Source: Dethiosulfatarculus sandiegensis (GTDB lineage Bacteria; Desulfobacterota; Desulfarculia; Desulfarculales; Desulfarculaceae). From it: a DNA stretch of 64,000 nucleotides. Below, piece after piece: positions 43,325-51,867 of this stretch. The DNA lies in contig NZ_AZAC01000019.1 in NCBI RefSeq assembly GCF_000931935.2, forward strand, positions 23,198 through 87,197. Reading direction: 5' to 3'. Both the position numbers and the translations under genes were made by a program. Every line of letters starts with the position of its first letter. Positions within the stretch are counted from its first letter, which is position 1. The notes below the pieces were generated by a model. The model saw only the letters and a list, made by a program, of their open reading frames with translations, did not search any database and was not told the origin of the DNA.

Positions 43325-44099
43325 TTGCTAAAAAAATCGGATAATCTCAAAAATACACAGTAGTTGGCATCAAAACGATTAATAGATCCCGCCCGCCATA
43401 CCACCAGATATAGGCCAACTTGGTTAAAGCCACCGGCCTCGAGCGTGCCGGTCTGCCCAGTTTAAGAAAAAGGCAAAAAATGTCTTAACGGGTTTCCTTA
43501 TCACCAAGCAGCCAAGGACCTGGAACAGATTTGCCAATACATATCCAGCCCCGTCTTCCCGCAAAAAGACAGATCACTATTAAGCTAAACTTAACCAACT
43601 CTGTAAAACCTCTCCCAATTACACACACAATTGGCATATCCAGACTCGGGCTATCCACATATTCCAGGGCCGGCGGATATTTATAATGTCGATAGATGAT
43701 AACCACGGCGAAATTCTGTTCTTTTGCCAAAGACGACTGCCGGAAAACAGTGGCCTTTCAAAGACGGTTCGCACTTTCAGAACCTTTTTTAATTCTAACC
43801 TCCCAATAAACCGGCAGGCAACTCATGCTATTTATTGATTTTATTTAACCTAACAGGTAGCCTATTACATTTTATTAATGCTTTTTAATATAGATATAGG
43901 GTATAAACGTACAACTATTTACTTAGTCGTTAACCTCTTATTGTATTGCCTAGTTTGATAATTACAGACAGCGTTTAATTTACATTAATCCGGAACAAAA
44001 ACTCTATCTCGATTTTTTTACAAAGATTTGAATTGTTAAACATCAACTCAAGCAGCACTGAAATCATCTGAACCGCAACGCCTATTCCAAGGGGGAGAA
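43325..44099. other. Intergenic region before the first autotransporter
   Basis: About 775 bases without a supported gene. A minus-strand frame at 43485-43730 has no recognised motif. From about 43800 on the sequence is strongly AT-rich and probably holds the promoter of the autotransporter gene. No convincing -35/-10 pair could be chosen. Confidence 0.4.
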
Positions 44100-47000
44100 A
44101 TGCGTCTGCACTCATATCTTATTGCCTCCGCGTCAATCCTTTTCATACTGGCAACCCCGAACCCGGCCCTTTCCGCAGACCTTGTCAATAACGCCACCAT
44201 CACCGGTGACTGGACCGGCACCAGTGATCCGGACACCATGACCAACCAGGCCGCCGGAAATGTAACCGACGATATTATTGCCAATGACAACAGCGCGGAC
44301 AACGCAAGCGGCGGCGGGAACACCGTCAACAACTACGGCTCGGTGGGCGATGAAATAGACGGCAGCTATAACAATGGCCTCAACTCAAGCGGCGGCGAAA
44401 ACACCATCTTAAACTATGGCAATGTAGACCAAAAGATTTTAGGCAGCTCAAGTTACGGCAAAAACGCCAAGGGCGGGAACAACACCATTACCAATGCAGC
44501 CACTGGCGTGGTGGGTGATTTCATAGCGGGCAGCGCTAATGAAGGTGAAGGCGCAAGCGGCGGCGGAAACACCATTATCAACCATGGAACGATCAACCTG
44601 ACCGGCATCCACGGCAGCTTAAATGGCGGCAAGAACTCAAGCGGCGGAAGCAACTATATAGTAAACACCAAAGAAGCCGGGTCGTTCATTGACGGCAGCA
44701 TGAACGCCGGAGTCAATTCCAGCGGTGGAAGCAACACAATAAAAAACTCCGGTTCAGTGAAATATATCTATGGTTCCTATAATGCCAACTCAGGCGCCAC
44801 AGGCGGCGGAAATACTATCTACAACTCAGGCGAGGTGGGAGCTTATATATATGGAACCTCCAACGTAGGCGACAATTCAAGCGGAAGCTCCAACAAGATC
44901 ATCAATCAATCCACCGGCTCGGTTCAAGTCATCTACGGCGCCAAAAACGAGGGCGGCAACACAAGCGGCGGCAACAACCTCATATACAACTACGGAACCG
45001 TCAGCAACACCATTTGCGGCCTTTTCAGCAGCGGAGCCAACTCAAGCGGCGGTGCAAACACCATCTACAACTACGGCACAGTGGGAAACGACATATACGG
45101 CGATTACAGCATGGCATTCACCACCGGCGGCGGCAACAACTTCATATATAACCACGGAATTGTGGCCGATGACATCTATGGCAGCAATAACAGATCAGCA
45201 GGAGTCCAGGGGGGCTCAAACACCATCGTAAACTACCGGACCGTGGGCGACGGCAGCACAACAGACAGCAATATCTACGGCTCCCGCAACATGAGCGAAA
45301 ACAGCGGCGGCGGAGGAAACACCATCTTGAACTCAGGCAGTGTGCTTGATGATATTTACGGCTCCAAAAACGAAGCCAAAAACACCAAAGGCGGTGAAAA
45401 CAACATAACCAGCTCAGGGACCGTGGGCGGCTCGATCTACGGCAGTCTGAACGAGGGTGAAGGAGCGGACGGCGGCGGAAACACCATTACAAACTCGGGA
45501 ACCGTGGGCGGCTCAATCTACGGCAGTCAAAATATCGGCGACAACTCCACTTCCACCGCCAACACTATTACGAACTCGGGTACTGTGAGCGGCTCAATCT
45601 ACGGCGGTTACAACATTGGCGTCTACAGCACCTCCGCCGGAAACACCATTACAAACTCGGGAACCGTAAACGGCGACATCTGGGGTTCTTGCAACAGTAA
45701 CTATGGCGCCAGGGGCGGGGACGACCACATCACCAACAGCGGAACAGTGGGCGGCTCAATCTACGCCGAAGACGGCGACGACACCGTGATCATGGAATCC
45801 GGCCCGGAAACCGTGGGAGGTGTTATCGACGGCGGGTCCGGAATCGACACCTTTGGAGTGCGAAGCGGAACCTGGCTCAGCACCAGGGTAGACAACTTTG
45901 AAAAGCTGGACATCAACGCCACCGGAAACCTCACCCTGCTCCAATCCTGGGACGCGGGCAGCGCCACCGTCAGGGTGAGTGGCGGCAAACTGACCGTGAG
46001 CGACTCCCTTAACGCGGGTGGACTGACCATCAACAGCGGATCGGCGGTTATCAACGGCCAGACAACCATCAGCGGCGGCGTGGGCAACATGGGGAGCCTT
46101 ACCGTTAGCTCAGGCGGAACATTAAACGCAGAAACCCTCACCAACTCAGGCACGACAACCATAGGCGGCACTGCTTCCATCGCAGGAGATGTCAATAATA
46201 CGGGTAACTTCAGCGTAAACTCGGGCGGAACATTAAGCGCCGAAACCCTGACCAATTCAGGCACGGCAACTATTGGCGGCACGGCTTCCATCGCAGGAGA
46301 TGCCAACAATACGGGTAACTTCAGCGTAAACTCGGGCGGAACATTAAGCGCCGAAACCCTCATCAACTCAGGCGCGGCAACTATTGGCGGCACGGCTTCC
46401 ATCTCAGGGGATGCCAATAACACACGCAACCTGACCGTTAACTCGGGCGGAACATTAAGCGCCGAAACCCTCATCAACTCAGGCACAGCAACTATTGGCG
46501 GCACGGCTTCCATCTCAGGGGATGCCAATAACACAGGCAACCTGACCGTCAGCTCGGGCGGAACATTAAGTGCGAAAAGCTTCACCAGCAGAGGGACGGC
46601 TGTTATCAAAGGCTCGGCAGCCATAGGCGGCCGGGTCGCAAACAGCGGCTATCTGAATGTTGGCGGCAGGTTAAGCGCCGGAAGCATGGGCAACTCGGGC
46701 ACGGCGGTCATAGGCGGCACTACCTCCATCTCAGGAAACGCAAGCAACACAGGCAGCCTGAATGTCAACGGTCTGCTCAAAAGCGCCGGGCTTAACAACT
46801 CGGGCCTGCTAAGCGGCTCGGGCCTGATCCGCGCGGAGGTTTACAACACGGGCGTCATCAGCCCGGGCAACTCCATCGGCACCCTCAATATAATCGGTTC
46901 ATTGAAATTTACAGAGGGTTCAAGATTAATCGCCGAGCTTGACAGCCAAGGCCGGAGTGACCAGATAGCCGTTACCGGCGCGGTGACAATAGACGGCGGA

Positions 47001-48296
47001 ACCATCGTAACCAACATTTCCCGCGCTCTTTACAAAAACAATTTTTCCTGGAAACTCATCACAGCCACAGACGGGGTGAACGGAGTCTTTGACACAATTG
47101 ACGACAGGCTGGAGTCAGCGGTGCTGAGCCTTGGCCAGCAAAATAACGGCGACACCCTGAGCCTGGTGCTCAACCGCAAATCCTACGCCGATTTCGCCAA
47201 GGGCGGTGCGGCCGACACCGGCCGTGGAATGGACTCCCTGGTCTCCCTGGCCTCGGGCAATATGGAAAACCTGCTTCTGGCCATGGACTTTGATATGGAC
47301 GCGGCCCAGATAGAGCAGGTGCTGAACAGCCTGAATCCCGAGATGTACCTGGCCTTCAGCGCGGCCTCGCTCAAGGCGGGCGGCCTTTTCGACAGCTCCC
47401 TGGGCCTGCGTATGCGGGAGCTTAGCCGGGAGCGGGCCTTTACCGCAGATGACCAGCCAAAGCAAGCCTGGAACGTTTGGGGCCGGGCCCTGGGCCTGTG
47501 GGCGGACCAGGAACAGGTGGACTATCACCTGGGCTTTGGCCAATCCACCGGCGGCGGGGTGATGGGTGCGGATTACGCCTTTAATCAATGGCTTTTGCTG
47601 GGCTTGGCAGGCGGCGTCACCCAAAGCCGCCTATCCTGGACCCGGGGCAATTACGCAGGCGACATTGAAGCCGCGCACACCGGGTTCTACGCCCAGACCG
47701 GCTTTGGCGCGGGCTACGCCCGGTTAACCGCCTCCTATACCCGTCTGAAAAACAGCGCCTCCCGGCAGATCAATCTTGCAGGCGGCAACACCAAGGCGAC
47801 ATCTGAATTTGACGGAGATCTTTTCGCCTCCGGCCTGGCCCTGGGCTATCAGGTTCGCCTGGGTGAATGGCTGCTGGAACCGCTGGCGGGCCTTGACTAC
47901 CAGGCCTTAAAGGAGGAAGGCTTCTCGGAATCCGGGGCTGGTTATCTTAATACTGACGTGGCGGAGCGCAACACAGACTCGCTTATGACCAGCCTTGGCC
48001 TCAGCGCCTCACGGATGTTTTGCATGCAAGGCTATGAGATCCTGCCCCGGCTGGGGATTTCCTGGCGGCATCAGCTCCGCGACGATCAACCCTCTTTGGA
48101 CGCGGCCTTCACCGGCTACCAAACAACCCCCTTCACGGTCTACGGCGCGAATTTTCCCGAAGACCTGCTGCTCGCAGAGGCTGGAGTGAGCCTGACCATA
48201 AAACCTGGGCTTGATTTCTTTGCCGACTACAGCCTGGCTTGGGCCGACGACTATCAGGCTCAGTCCCTAACTGCGGGGCTTATGATCAGCTTCTGA
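44100..48296 (+). CDS. Giant autotransporter adhesin (type Va), copy 1
   Basis: This gene encodes 1,398 residues; the start ATG follows AAGGGGGAGAA. A signal peptide (LIASASILFILATPNPALSA) leads into a conserved cap (GDWTGTSDPDTMTN). The passenger has two repeat types: about eighteen units of 27 residues around GGGNTITNSGTVGGSIYGSxN (about 60-560), then units of 37 residues around NSGTATIGGTASISGDANNTGN with SSGGTLSAETL (about 640-900). Both are Asn/Gly/Ser/Thr-rich and fit a long beta-helix. After ISPGNSIGTL and a stalk comes the autotransporter beta-barrel (about last 280 residues: AWNVWGRALGLWADQ ... GLMISF) ending in Phe. It is probably displayed on the cell surface for adhesion. A paralogue lies at 59243-63394. 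Confidence 0.93.
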   Translation: MRLHSYLIASASILFILATPNPALSADLVNNATITGDWTGTSDPDTMTNQAAGNVTDDIIANDNSADNASGGGNTVNNYGSVGDEIDGSYNNGLNSSGGENTILNYGNVDQKILGSSSYGKNAKGGNNTITNAATGVVGDFIAGSANEGEGASGGGNTIINHGTINLTGIHGSLNGGKNSSGGSNYIVNTKEAGSFIDGSMNAGVNSSGGSNTIKNSGSVKYIYGSYNANSGATGGGNTIYNSGEVGAYIYGTSNVGDNSSGSSNKIINQSTGSVQVIYGAKNEGGNTSGGNNLIYNYGTVSNTICGLFSSGANSSGGANTIYNYGTVGNDIYGDYSMAFTTGGGNNFIYNHGIVADDIYGSNNRSAGVQGGSNTIVNYRTVGDGSTTDSNIYGSRNMSENSGGGGNTILNSGSVLDDIYGSKNEAKNTKGGENNITSSGTVGGSIYGSLNEGEGADGGGNTITNSGTVGGSIYGSQNIGDNSTSTANTITNSGTVSGSIYGGYNIGVYSTSAGNTITNSGTVNGDIWGSCNSNYGARGGDDHITNSGTVGGSIYAEDGDDTVIMESGPETVGGVIDGGSGIDTFGVRSGTWLSTRVDNFEKLDINATGNLTLLQSWDAGSATVRVSGGKLTVSDSLNAGGLTINSGSAVINGQTTISGGVGNMGSLTVSSGGTLNAETLTNSGTTTIGGTASIAGDVNNTGNFSVNSGGTLSAETLTNSGTATIGGTASIAGDANNTGNFSVNSGGTLSAETLINSGAATIGGTASISGDANNTRNLTVNSGGTLSAETLINSGTATIGGTASISGDANNTGNLTVSSGGTLSAKSFTSRGTAVIKGSAAIGGRVANSGYLNVGGRLSAGSMGNSGTAVIGGTTSISGNASNTGSLNVNGLLKSAGLNNSGLLSGSGLIRAEVYNTGVISPGNSIGTLNIIGSLKFTEGSRLIAELDSQGRSDQIAVTGAVTIDGGTIVTNISRALYKNNFSWKLITATDGVNGVFDTIDDRLESAVLSLGQQNNGDTLSLVLNRKSYADFAKGGAADTGRGMDSLVSLASGNMENLLLAMDFDMDAAQIEQVLNSLNPEMYLAFSAASLKAGGLFDSSLGLRMRELSRERAFTADDQPKQAWNVWGRALGLWADQEQVDYHLGFGQSTGGGVMGADYAFNQWLLLGLAGGVTQSRLSWTRGNYAGDIEAAHTGFYAQTGFGAGYARLTASYTRLKNSASRQINLAGGNTKATSEFDGDLFASGLALGYQVRLGEWLLEPLAGLDYQALKEEGFSESGAGYLNTDVAERNTDSLMTSLGLSASRMFCMQGYEILPRLGISWRHQLRDDQPSLDAAFTGYQTTPFTVYGANFPEDLLLAEAGVSLTIKPGLDFFADYSLAWADDYQAQSLTAGLMISF
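46080..46620 (+). repeat. 111-bp tandem repeats in autotransporter 1
   Basis: About five head-to-tail units of 111 bases (37 codons) around GGCACGGCTTCCATC and TCGGGCGGAACATTAAG, nearly the same at DNA level between 46140 and 46560. The 27-codon units upstream are more diverged. The high identity suggests recent duplication or gene conversion. Confidence 0.8.
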
Positions 48297-48421
48297 TTCC
48301 CGCTTTATTCCGGCGGAAGGCCGCACCAGCTGTTTCAGGACGTCAAGAAACGGGATAAAGGCGGGACAGATTGGTAGATTGACGGCACAAGTTGTCAAGT
48401 TTGCCCGAAAATCGAAATAAC

Positions 48422-48455
48422 AAAGGCCCTGCCGGTTTTAAGCGGCAGGGCCTTT
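48422..48455 (+). terminator. Terminator-like hairpin after autotransporter 1
   Basis: AAAGGCCCTGCCG (48422-48434) pairs perfectly with CGGCAGGGCCTTT (48443-48455) over an 8-base loop; TTTTT follows at 48461-48465. It lies about 125 bases after the stop. Confidence 0.7.
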
Positions 48456-48465
48456 ACCTGTTTTT

Positions 48466-49023
48466 AGCCGGCTCTATTTTGGGGGCGATGCGGGATTCGA
48501 GCTCACAGCCTTAGGCTCCCCATGCCAACGCTTATACATATAACTTAAAATAGTTAGATGTCCTGGTCCGTAATTGCTTCCGAGAGATATTCTGCCTTTC
48601 CTATATTTTTTCAAAGCCCTTTACAATCAAAAAGCCGAGCGGAAATCGGCGGCAGAACAGATTGCCCATAACCGGCTGATCCTGAAAAATTAAGCTTATT
48701 CCCCGCAAAATTATCCTCGCTTGGAAAATGAGGCATTGGTCATTGGACCGGCCTCGGGTTTGTTGTATACGGATTGCAAGAGGATAAAAAACCCTCTTAT
48801 TTCCGCCTGAAGAGACCATGAATTTTGTGCGTAAAATGGTAAGGCACAAAAATACTCCGCAAAAAAGCTCTAATATTTATAAAATTATAAAAACAAAATC
48901 CTTTAGAAATTAACAACCATAAAAACTAAAAAAATTATATGGTTACGGCCTCAGTTCACCTCCAAGACAAAACCCAAAAAAAACTAAAAAGTAAATCCTG
49001 CCTCCATTTTCTCCTGAAATGGG
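48466..49023. other. Intergenic region between autotransporter 1 and the lyase operon
   Basis: This region of about 560 bases holds no supported gene. A minus-strand frame of 82 codons (48601-48849) has no known motif and no good ribosome site. The segment after 48850 is very AT-rich and marks the change to the lower-GC block that follows. Confidence 0.4.
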
Positions 49024-49024
49024 C

Positions 49025-49090
49025 TTGACACAGAGTTTCATAATTTGTTTGAATGGCTACAGTATAAACGTAACGGCTATCTAGTAGCCA
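49025..49090 (+). promoter_or_regulatory. Promoter and possible IclR operator of the lyase operon
   Basis: TTGACA at 49025-49030 is a perfect -35 box; 17 bases on, TTTGAA is a weak -10. Just downstream TGGCTAC (49054-49060) and GTAGCCA (49084-49090) form an inverted repeat separated by 23 bases, straddling the expected start of transcription. The operon's second gene encodes an IclR regulator, which is the likely binder. Confidence 0.35.
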
Positions 49091-49106
49091 CATCGCGAGA
49101 AATTAA

Positions 49107-50015
49107 ATGCCCCATGTAATTCTTGAAGACGAAACCTTAAGAGACGGTCTGCAGCCTGAGCCCACCATAATTTCCACCACGGAAAAGGCTGAACTTTTCT
49201 ACGGTTTACTGGAAGCAGGGTTAAAACGCGTCCAGTTGGGCAGTTTTGTTCATCCCAAATATGTGCCCCAAATGGCAGATGCCGACCAACTTGTAAAAAT
49301 GTTGAGCTCCGAACAGAACGCAGTTTTGTTAACCGGCCTCATATTGAACCGTAGAGGTTTGGAAAGAGCCCAAGCATGTGGTTTAAAGCACTTAAGCATG
49401 TCTGTTTCGGCTTCTAACGAGCATTCTTTGAGAAACGTAAAAAAAACGGCTTCAGACGCTCTTAATGAAATGACAACCCTCATAAAAGAAGCCCATGTAG
49501 CCCAAATCACAGTCAGAGCCGGCTTACAATGCGCTTTTGGCTGTGTTTATCAGGGCAAGATTGAGGAGAAAACCATCCTGACAAGCCTTTTGGGGTTGGC
49601 AAAGGCAGGTGCGACTGAGCTTAATCTTGCCGACACCACCGGCATGGCGAATCCCAAGGCTGTTTTCGAGCTTGTGACCAAAGTAAGGCAAGAATTGCCG
49701 GATCATCGGATTTCGCTTCATCTCCACGACACCAGAGGTTTGGGCCTGGCCAATATGTACGAGGGCTACATGGCAGGCGTACGCATCTTTGACGTGGCCT
49801 TGGGTGGCTTAGGCGGCTGCCCCTTTGTAAAAGGCGCGGCAGGCAACATACCCACAGAAGACGCGGTTAATCTTTTTGAGCAAATGGGAATAAATACCGG
49901 GATTAATCTCGACATCCTCTGCAACATGGTGCAAAGACTAAAAAGCCTTTTGGGCCGCGACTTACCCGGCCGCATGTGCCATGTGCTCAAAACCCTAAAT
50001 GGATGTCGAAAATGA
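49107..50015 (+). CDS. HMG-CoA lyase family (DRE-TIM metallolyase)
   Basis: This gene encodes 302 residues. The DRE-TIM barrel is plain: EDETLRDGLQPEP at the start (metal Asp and catalytic Arg), RVQLGSFVHPKYVPQMAD, LNLADTTGMANP, ISLHLHDTRGLGLAN with the two metal His, and the HMG-CoA-lyase-type GGLGGCPFVKGAAGNIPTED carrying the catalytic Cys. The reaction would be cleavage of a 3-hydroxy-3-methylglutaryl-CoA-like thioester into acetyl-CoA and acetoacetate (or a related acyl pair). A CoA transferase and a TRAP transporter in the same operon suggest that the free acid is taken up, activated and cleaved. First gene of the set. Confidence 0.88.
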   Translation: MPHVILEDETLRDGLQPEPTIISTTEKAELFYGLLEAGLKRVQLGSFVHPKYVPQMADADQLVKMLSSEQNAVLLTGLILNRRGLERAQACGLKHLSMSVSASNEHSLRNVKKTASDALNEMTTLIKEAHVAQITVRAGLQCAFGCVYQGKIEEKTILTSLLGLAKAGATELNLADTTGMANPKAVFELVTKVRQELPDHRISLHLHDTRGLGLANMYEGYMAGVRIFDVALGGLGGCPFVKGAAGNIPTEDAVNLFEQMGINTGINLDILCNMVQRLKSLLGRDLPGRMCHVLKTLNGCRK

Positions 50016-50797
50016 CCCCCAACACCAAACAAGCCGAAAGACATGTGGAAGCGGTCTTGGCCGCCATTGAAATGTTGGATTGCTTTCAAAATCAACCCCA
50101 CCTGACCACCAAGGAGCTAATGGACCTGACCGGGTTCACCCGCAACCGCGTAACCCGCTTGGCCGGAACCTTGGAGCATAAAAACTACCTGATCTCAGAC
50201 CCGTCAAACGGCAGCTACAGCTTAGGCCCCAGGGTCATGATCTTAGGCAAGGTCTATGAAAGAAGCCAATCACTATTGACTTTGGCAAGACCGATCCTAA
50301 AGGAGCTTGTGGCCCAAACAGGTGAATGCGCTTCTTTATATGTGCGTGAGGGCTTGGAAAGAGTAGTCATGGCCAGAGAAGAAGGCACCCGCTTGCTGCG
50401 ATTTTCGGTGACTGAGGGTCAGCGCATGGAAATACACGCCGGAGCGGGCGGTAAGGTGCTTTTGGCCTTTGCCCCCAAAAACGTTCAAGAGCGTTTATTT
50501 AAGCAAACCGAACTTAAAAAACTCACAAAAAGCACTATCAGTGATCCCCAAAAACTCAAAAAGGAGCTTGAACAAATAAGAGAAGCCAAAATCGCAGTGA
50601 GCCTTGCCGAGCGTTCCAATGAGGCAGGAGCCATAGCCGGCCCGGTTTTTGATCAAAACCATCGTCTGGTGGGGGCCTTGGCCTTGGCGGGCCCTGCCGC
50701 GCGCATAGCAAATCTCATCGAAACAAATGGAAAACAAATAATCACTAAAGCCGCGCAGAAACTTTCCGCCCAATTAGGGCACTCAAAAAAAACCTAG
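50012..50797 (+). CDS. IclR family transcriptional regulator
   Basis: The gene encodes about 261 residues from the ATG at 50012, whose ATGA overlaps the stop of the lyase gene; an ATG at 50003 is also in frame. An N-terminal winged HTH (about 10-70: LTTKELMDLTGFTRNRVTRLAGTLEHKNYLI) precedes the IclR effector domain (about 80-250: LARPILKELVAQTGECASLYV, IHAGAGGKVLLAF, SLAERSNEAGAIAGPVFD). It probably senses an acid or CoA intermediate and controls this operon. A candidate operator lies upstream of the lyase gene. Confidence 0.9.
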   Translation: MTPNTKQAERHVEAVLAAIEMLDCFQNQPHLTTKELMDLTGFTRNRVTRLAGTLEHKNYLISDPSNGSYSLGPRVMILGKVYERSQSLLTLARPILKELVAQTGECASLYVREGLERVVMAREEGTRLLRFSVTEGQRMEIHAGAGGKVLLAFAPKNVQERLFKQTELKKLTKSTISDPQKLKKELEQIREAKIAVSLAERSNEAGAIAGPVFDQNHRLVGALALAGPAARIANLIETNGKQIITKAAQKLSAQLGHSKKT

Positions 50798-50808
50798 GAG
50801 GAGTAGTG

Positions 50809-51813
50809 ATGTTCAAAAAAGCCGTTGTAATAATCACATTTCTGGCTTTGGGCTTTATTTTACCCATGAATGCCTTGGCTGATAAAACACTCACCTTGGG
50901 AGCTATTGGGAAAACTTCTGACACCTACATGATGGCGGTCGCCTGGTCCACTGCCCTTAAAAAGGCCAAAACCGGCCTCAATCTGACTCCCTTGGAAGGA
51001 GGAGGCACGGTCAAGCTTTTAAGGGGGGTTGCCATGAACAAATTCGACATCGGCTTTATTGGATCTCCTCATTACATAAACGCCTTGGAAGGCACTCTTA
51101 AATTTAAAAAAGACCCTGCTCAGCTAAGGGAAAAATACAAAAACATCAAAGCCCTTTTCGGCGTTACCTCAGGCATGGGCCAGTATGTGGCCAGGGCTGA
51201 CAGTTCAATCAAAAACATCAACGATCTCAAAGGTAAAAAAATAGCCATAGGCAGACCCGGCGGCATGGCAGGCACAGTGACCAAGCTGCTTTTCAAATCC
51301 TATGGCATGGAAGCGGACAAAGATTTCAGCCCGCAATATCTCAAATACGGGCCTGCCTTGGATGAAATGCGCAACAACCGCCTGGACGCTTCTTTTCTTT
51401 GGGGCGGAGTTCCCCAGGCGGCTGCTTACAACTTCTCCCGCCAGATTCCCCTAACCTTTCTTCCCATTGACCAAAAGGCTTTCGAGGATTTCAAGAAAAA
51501 CATGCCCCAAGGCAAATGGTATGTACTGCGTGAATTCACCCCCGCCGACTTGAAAAAATTCTATGGCAAAGGTGTCGAACAAACCACGCCTGCAAACTTC
51601 TGGACCTTTCAGATGCAGGTCGTAACCAGAGCCGATATGCCCGAAGACATGGTTTACGAACTTGTAAAAGCTTTCTGGGAAAACTTAAGTGACATAAAAA
51701 GCACAGGAGCCGCTTTATCCAAACTCAACCATGTTGAAGGCCTTGAAGCCCTTTCAGCCGAACTACATCCCGGCGCGATCAAATATTACAAAGAAAAAGG
51801 CTGGCTTAAGTAA
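50809..51813 (+). CDS. TRAP transporter solute-binding protein, TAXI family
   Basis: This gene encodes about 334 residues. The ATG at 50809 follows AGGAGG by seven bases; a GTG at 50806 is the alternative. A signal peptide (VVIITFLALGFILPMNALA) directs export. The mature part fits the TAXI group: LTLGAIGKTSDTYMMAVAWSTALKK at the start, DIGFIGSPHYINALEG, LKGKKIAIGRPGGMAGTVTKLLF, ASFLWGGVPQAAAYN. TAXI proteins bind carboxylates such as glutamate or 2-oxoglutarate. It hands the ligand to the fused permease encoded next. A hairpin in the gap may keep this gene more highly expressed than the permease. Confidence 0.9.
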   Translation: MFKKAVVIITFLALGFILPMNALADKTLTLGAIGKTSDTYMMAVAWSTALKKAKTGLNLTPLEGGGTVKLLRGVAMNKFDIGFIGSPHYINALEGTLKFKKDPAQLREKYKNIKALFGVTSGMGQYVARADSSIKNINDLKGKKIAIGRPGGMAGTVTKLLFKSYGMEADKDFSPQYLKYGPALDEMRNNRLDASFLWGGVPQAAAYNFSRQIPLTFLPIDQKAFEDFKKNMPQGKWYVLREFTPADLKKFYGKGVEQTTPANFWTFQMQVVTRADMPEDMVYELVKAFWENLSDIKSTGAALSKLNHVEGLEALSAELHPGAIKYYKEKGWLK

Positions 51814-51823
51814 CCGACTTGGG

Positions 51824-51851
51824 CTTTGAGGAGCTTAAAAGCTCCTCAAAG
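51824..51851 (+). promoter_or_regulatory. Intercistronic hairpin between TRAP binding protein and permease
   Basis: CTTTGAGGAGCTT (51824-51836) pairs with AAGCTCCTCAAAG (51839-51851), a 13-base perfect match with a very short loop, 11 bases after the stop and 16 bases before the permease start. It is probably a partial terminator or an mRNA-stability element that raises the binding protein over the permease. Confidence 0.55.
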
Positions 51852-51867
51852 TCTTATTGGAGCACCC

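Noticed and set aside
43485..43730. Minus-strand frame of 81 codons before autotransporter 1
   Set aside because: No family resemblance and no clear ribosome site; treated as intergenic.
46080..46620. Direct repeats considered as CRISPR or VNTR
   Set aside because: They are in-frame passenger repeats of an autotransporter with no unique spacers.
48480..48540. tRNA-like segment with GGGATTCGAGCTC resembling a T-arm
   Set aside because: No matching acceptor stem, D-arm or anticodon arm can be folded around it.
48601..48849. Minus-strand frame of 82 codons in the gap after autotransporter 1
   Set aside because: No ribosome site, no known motif, and atypical composition; not enough to call a gene.
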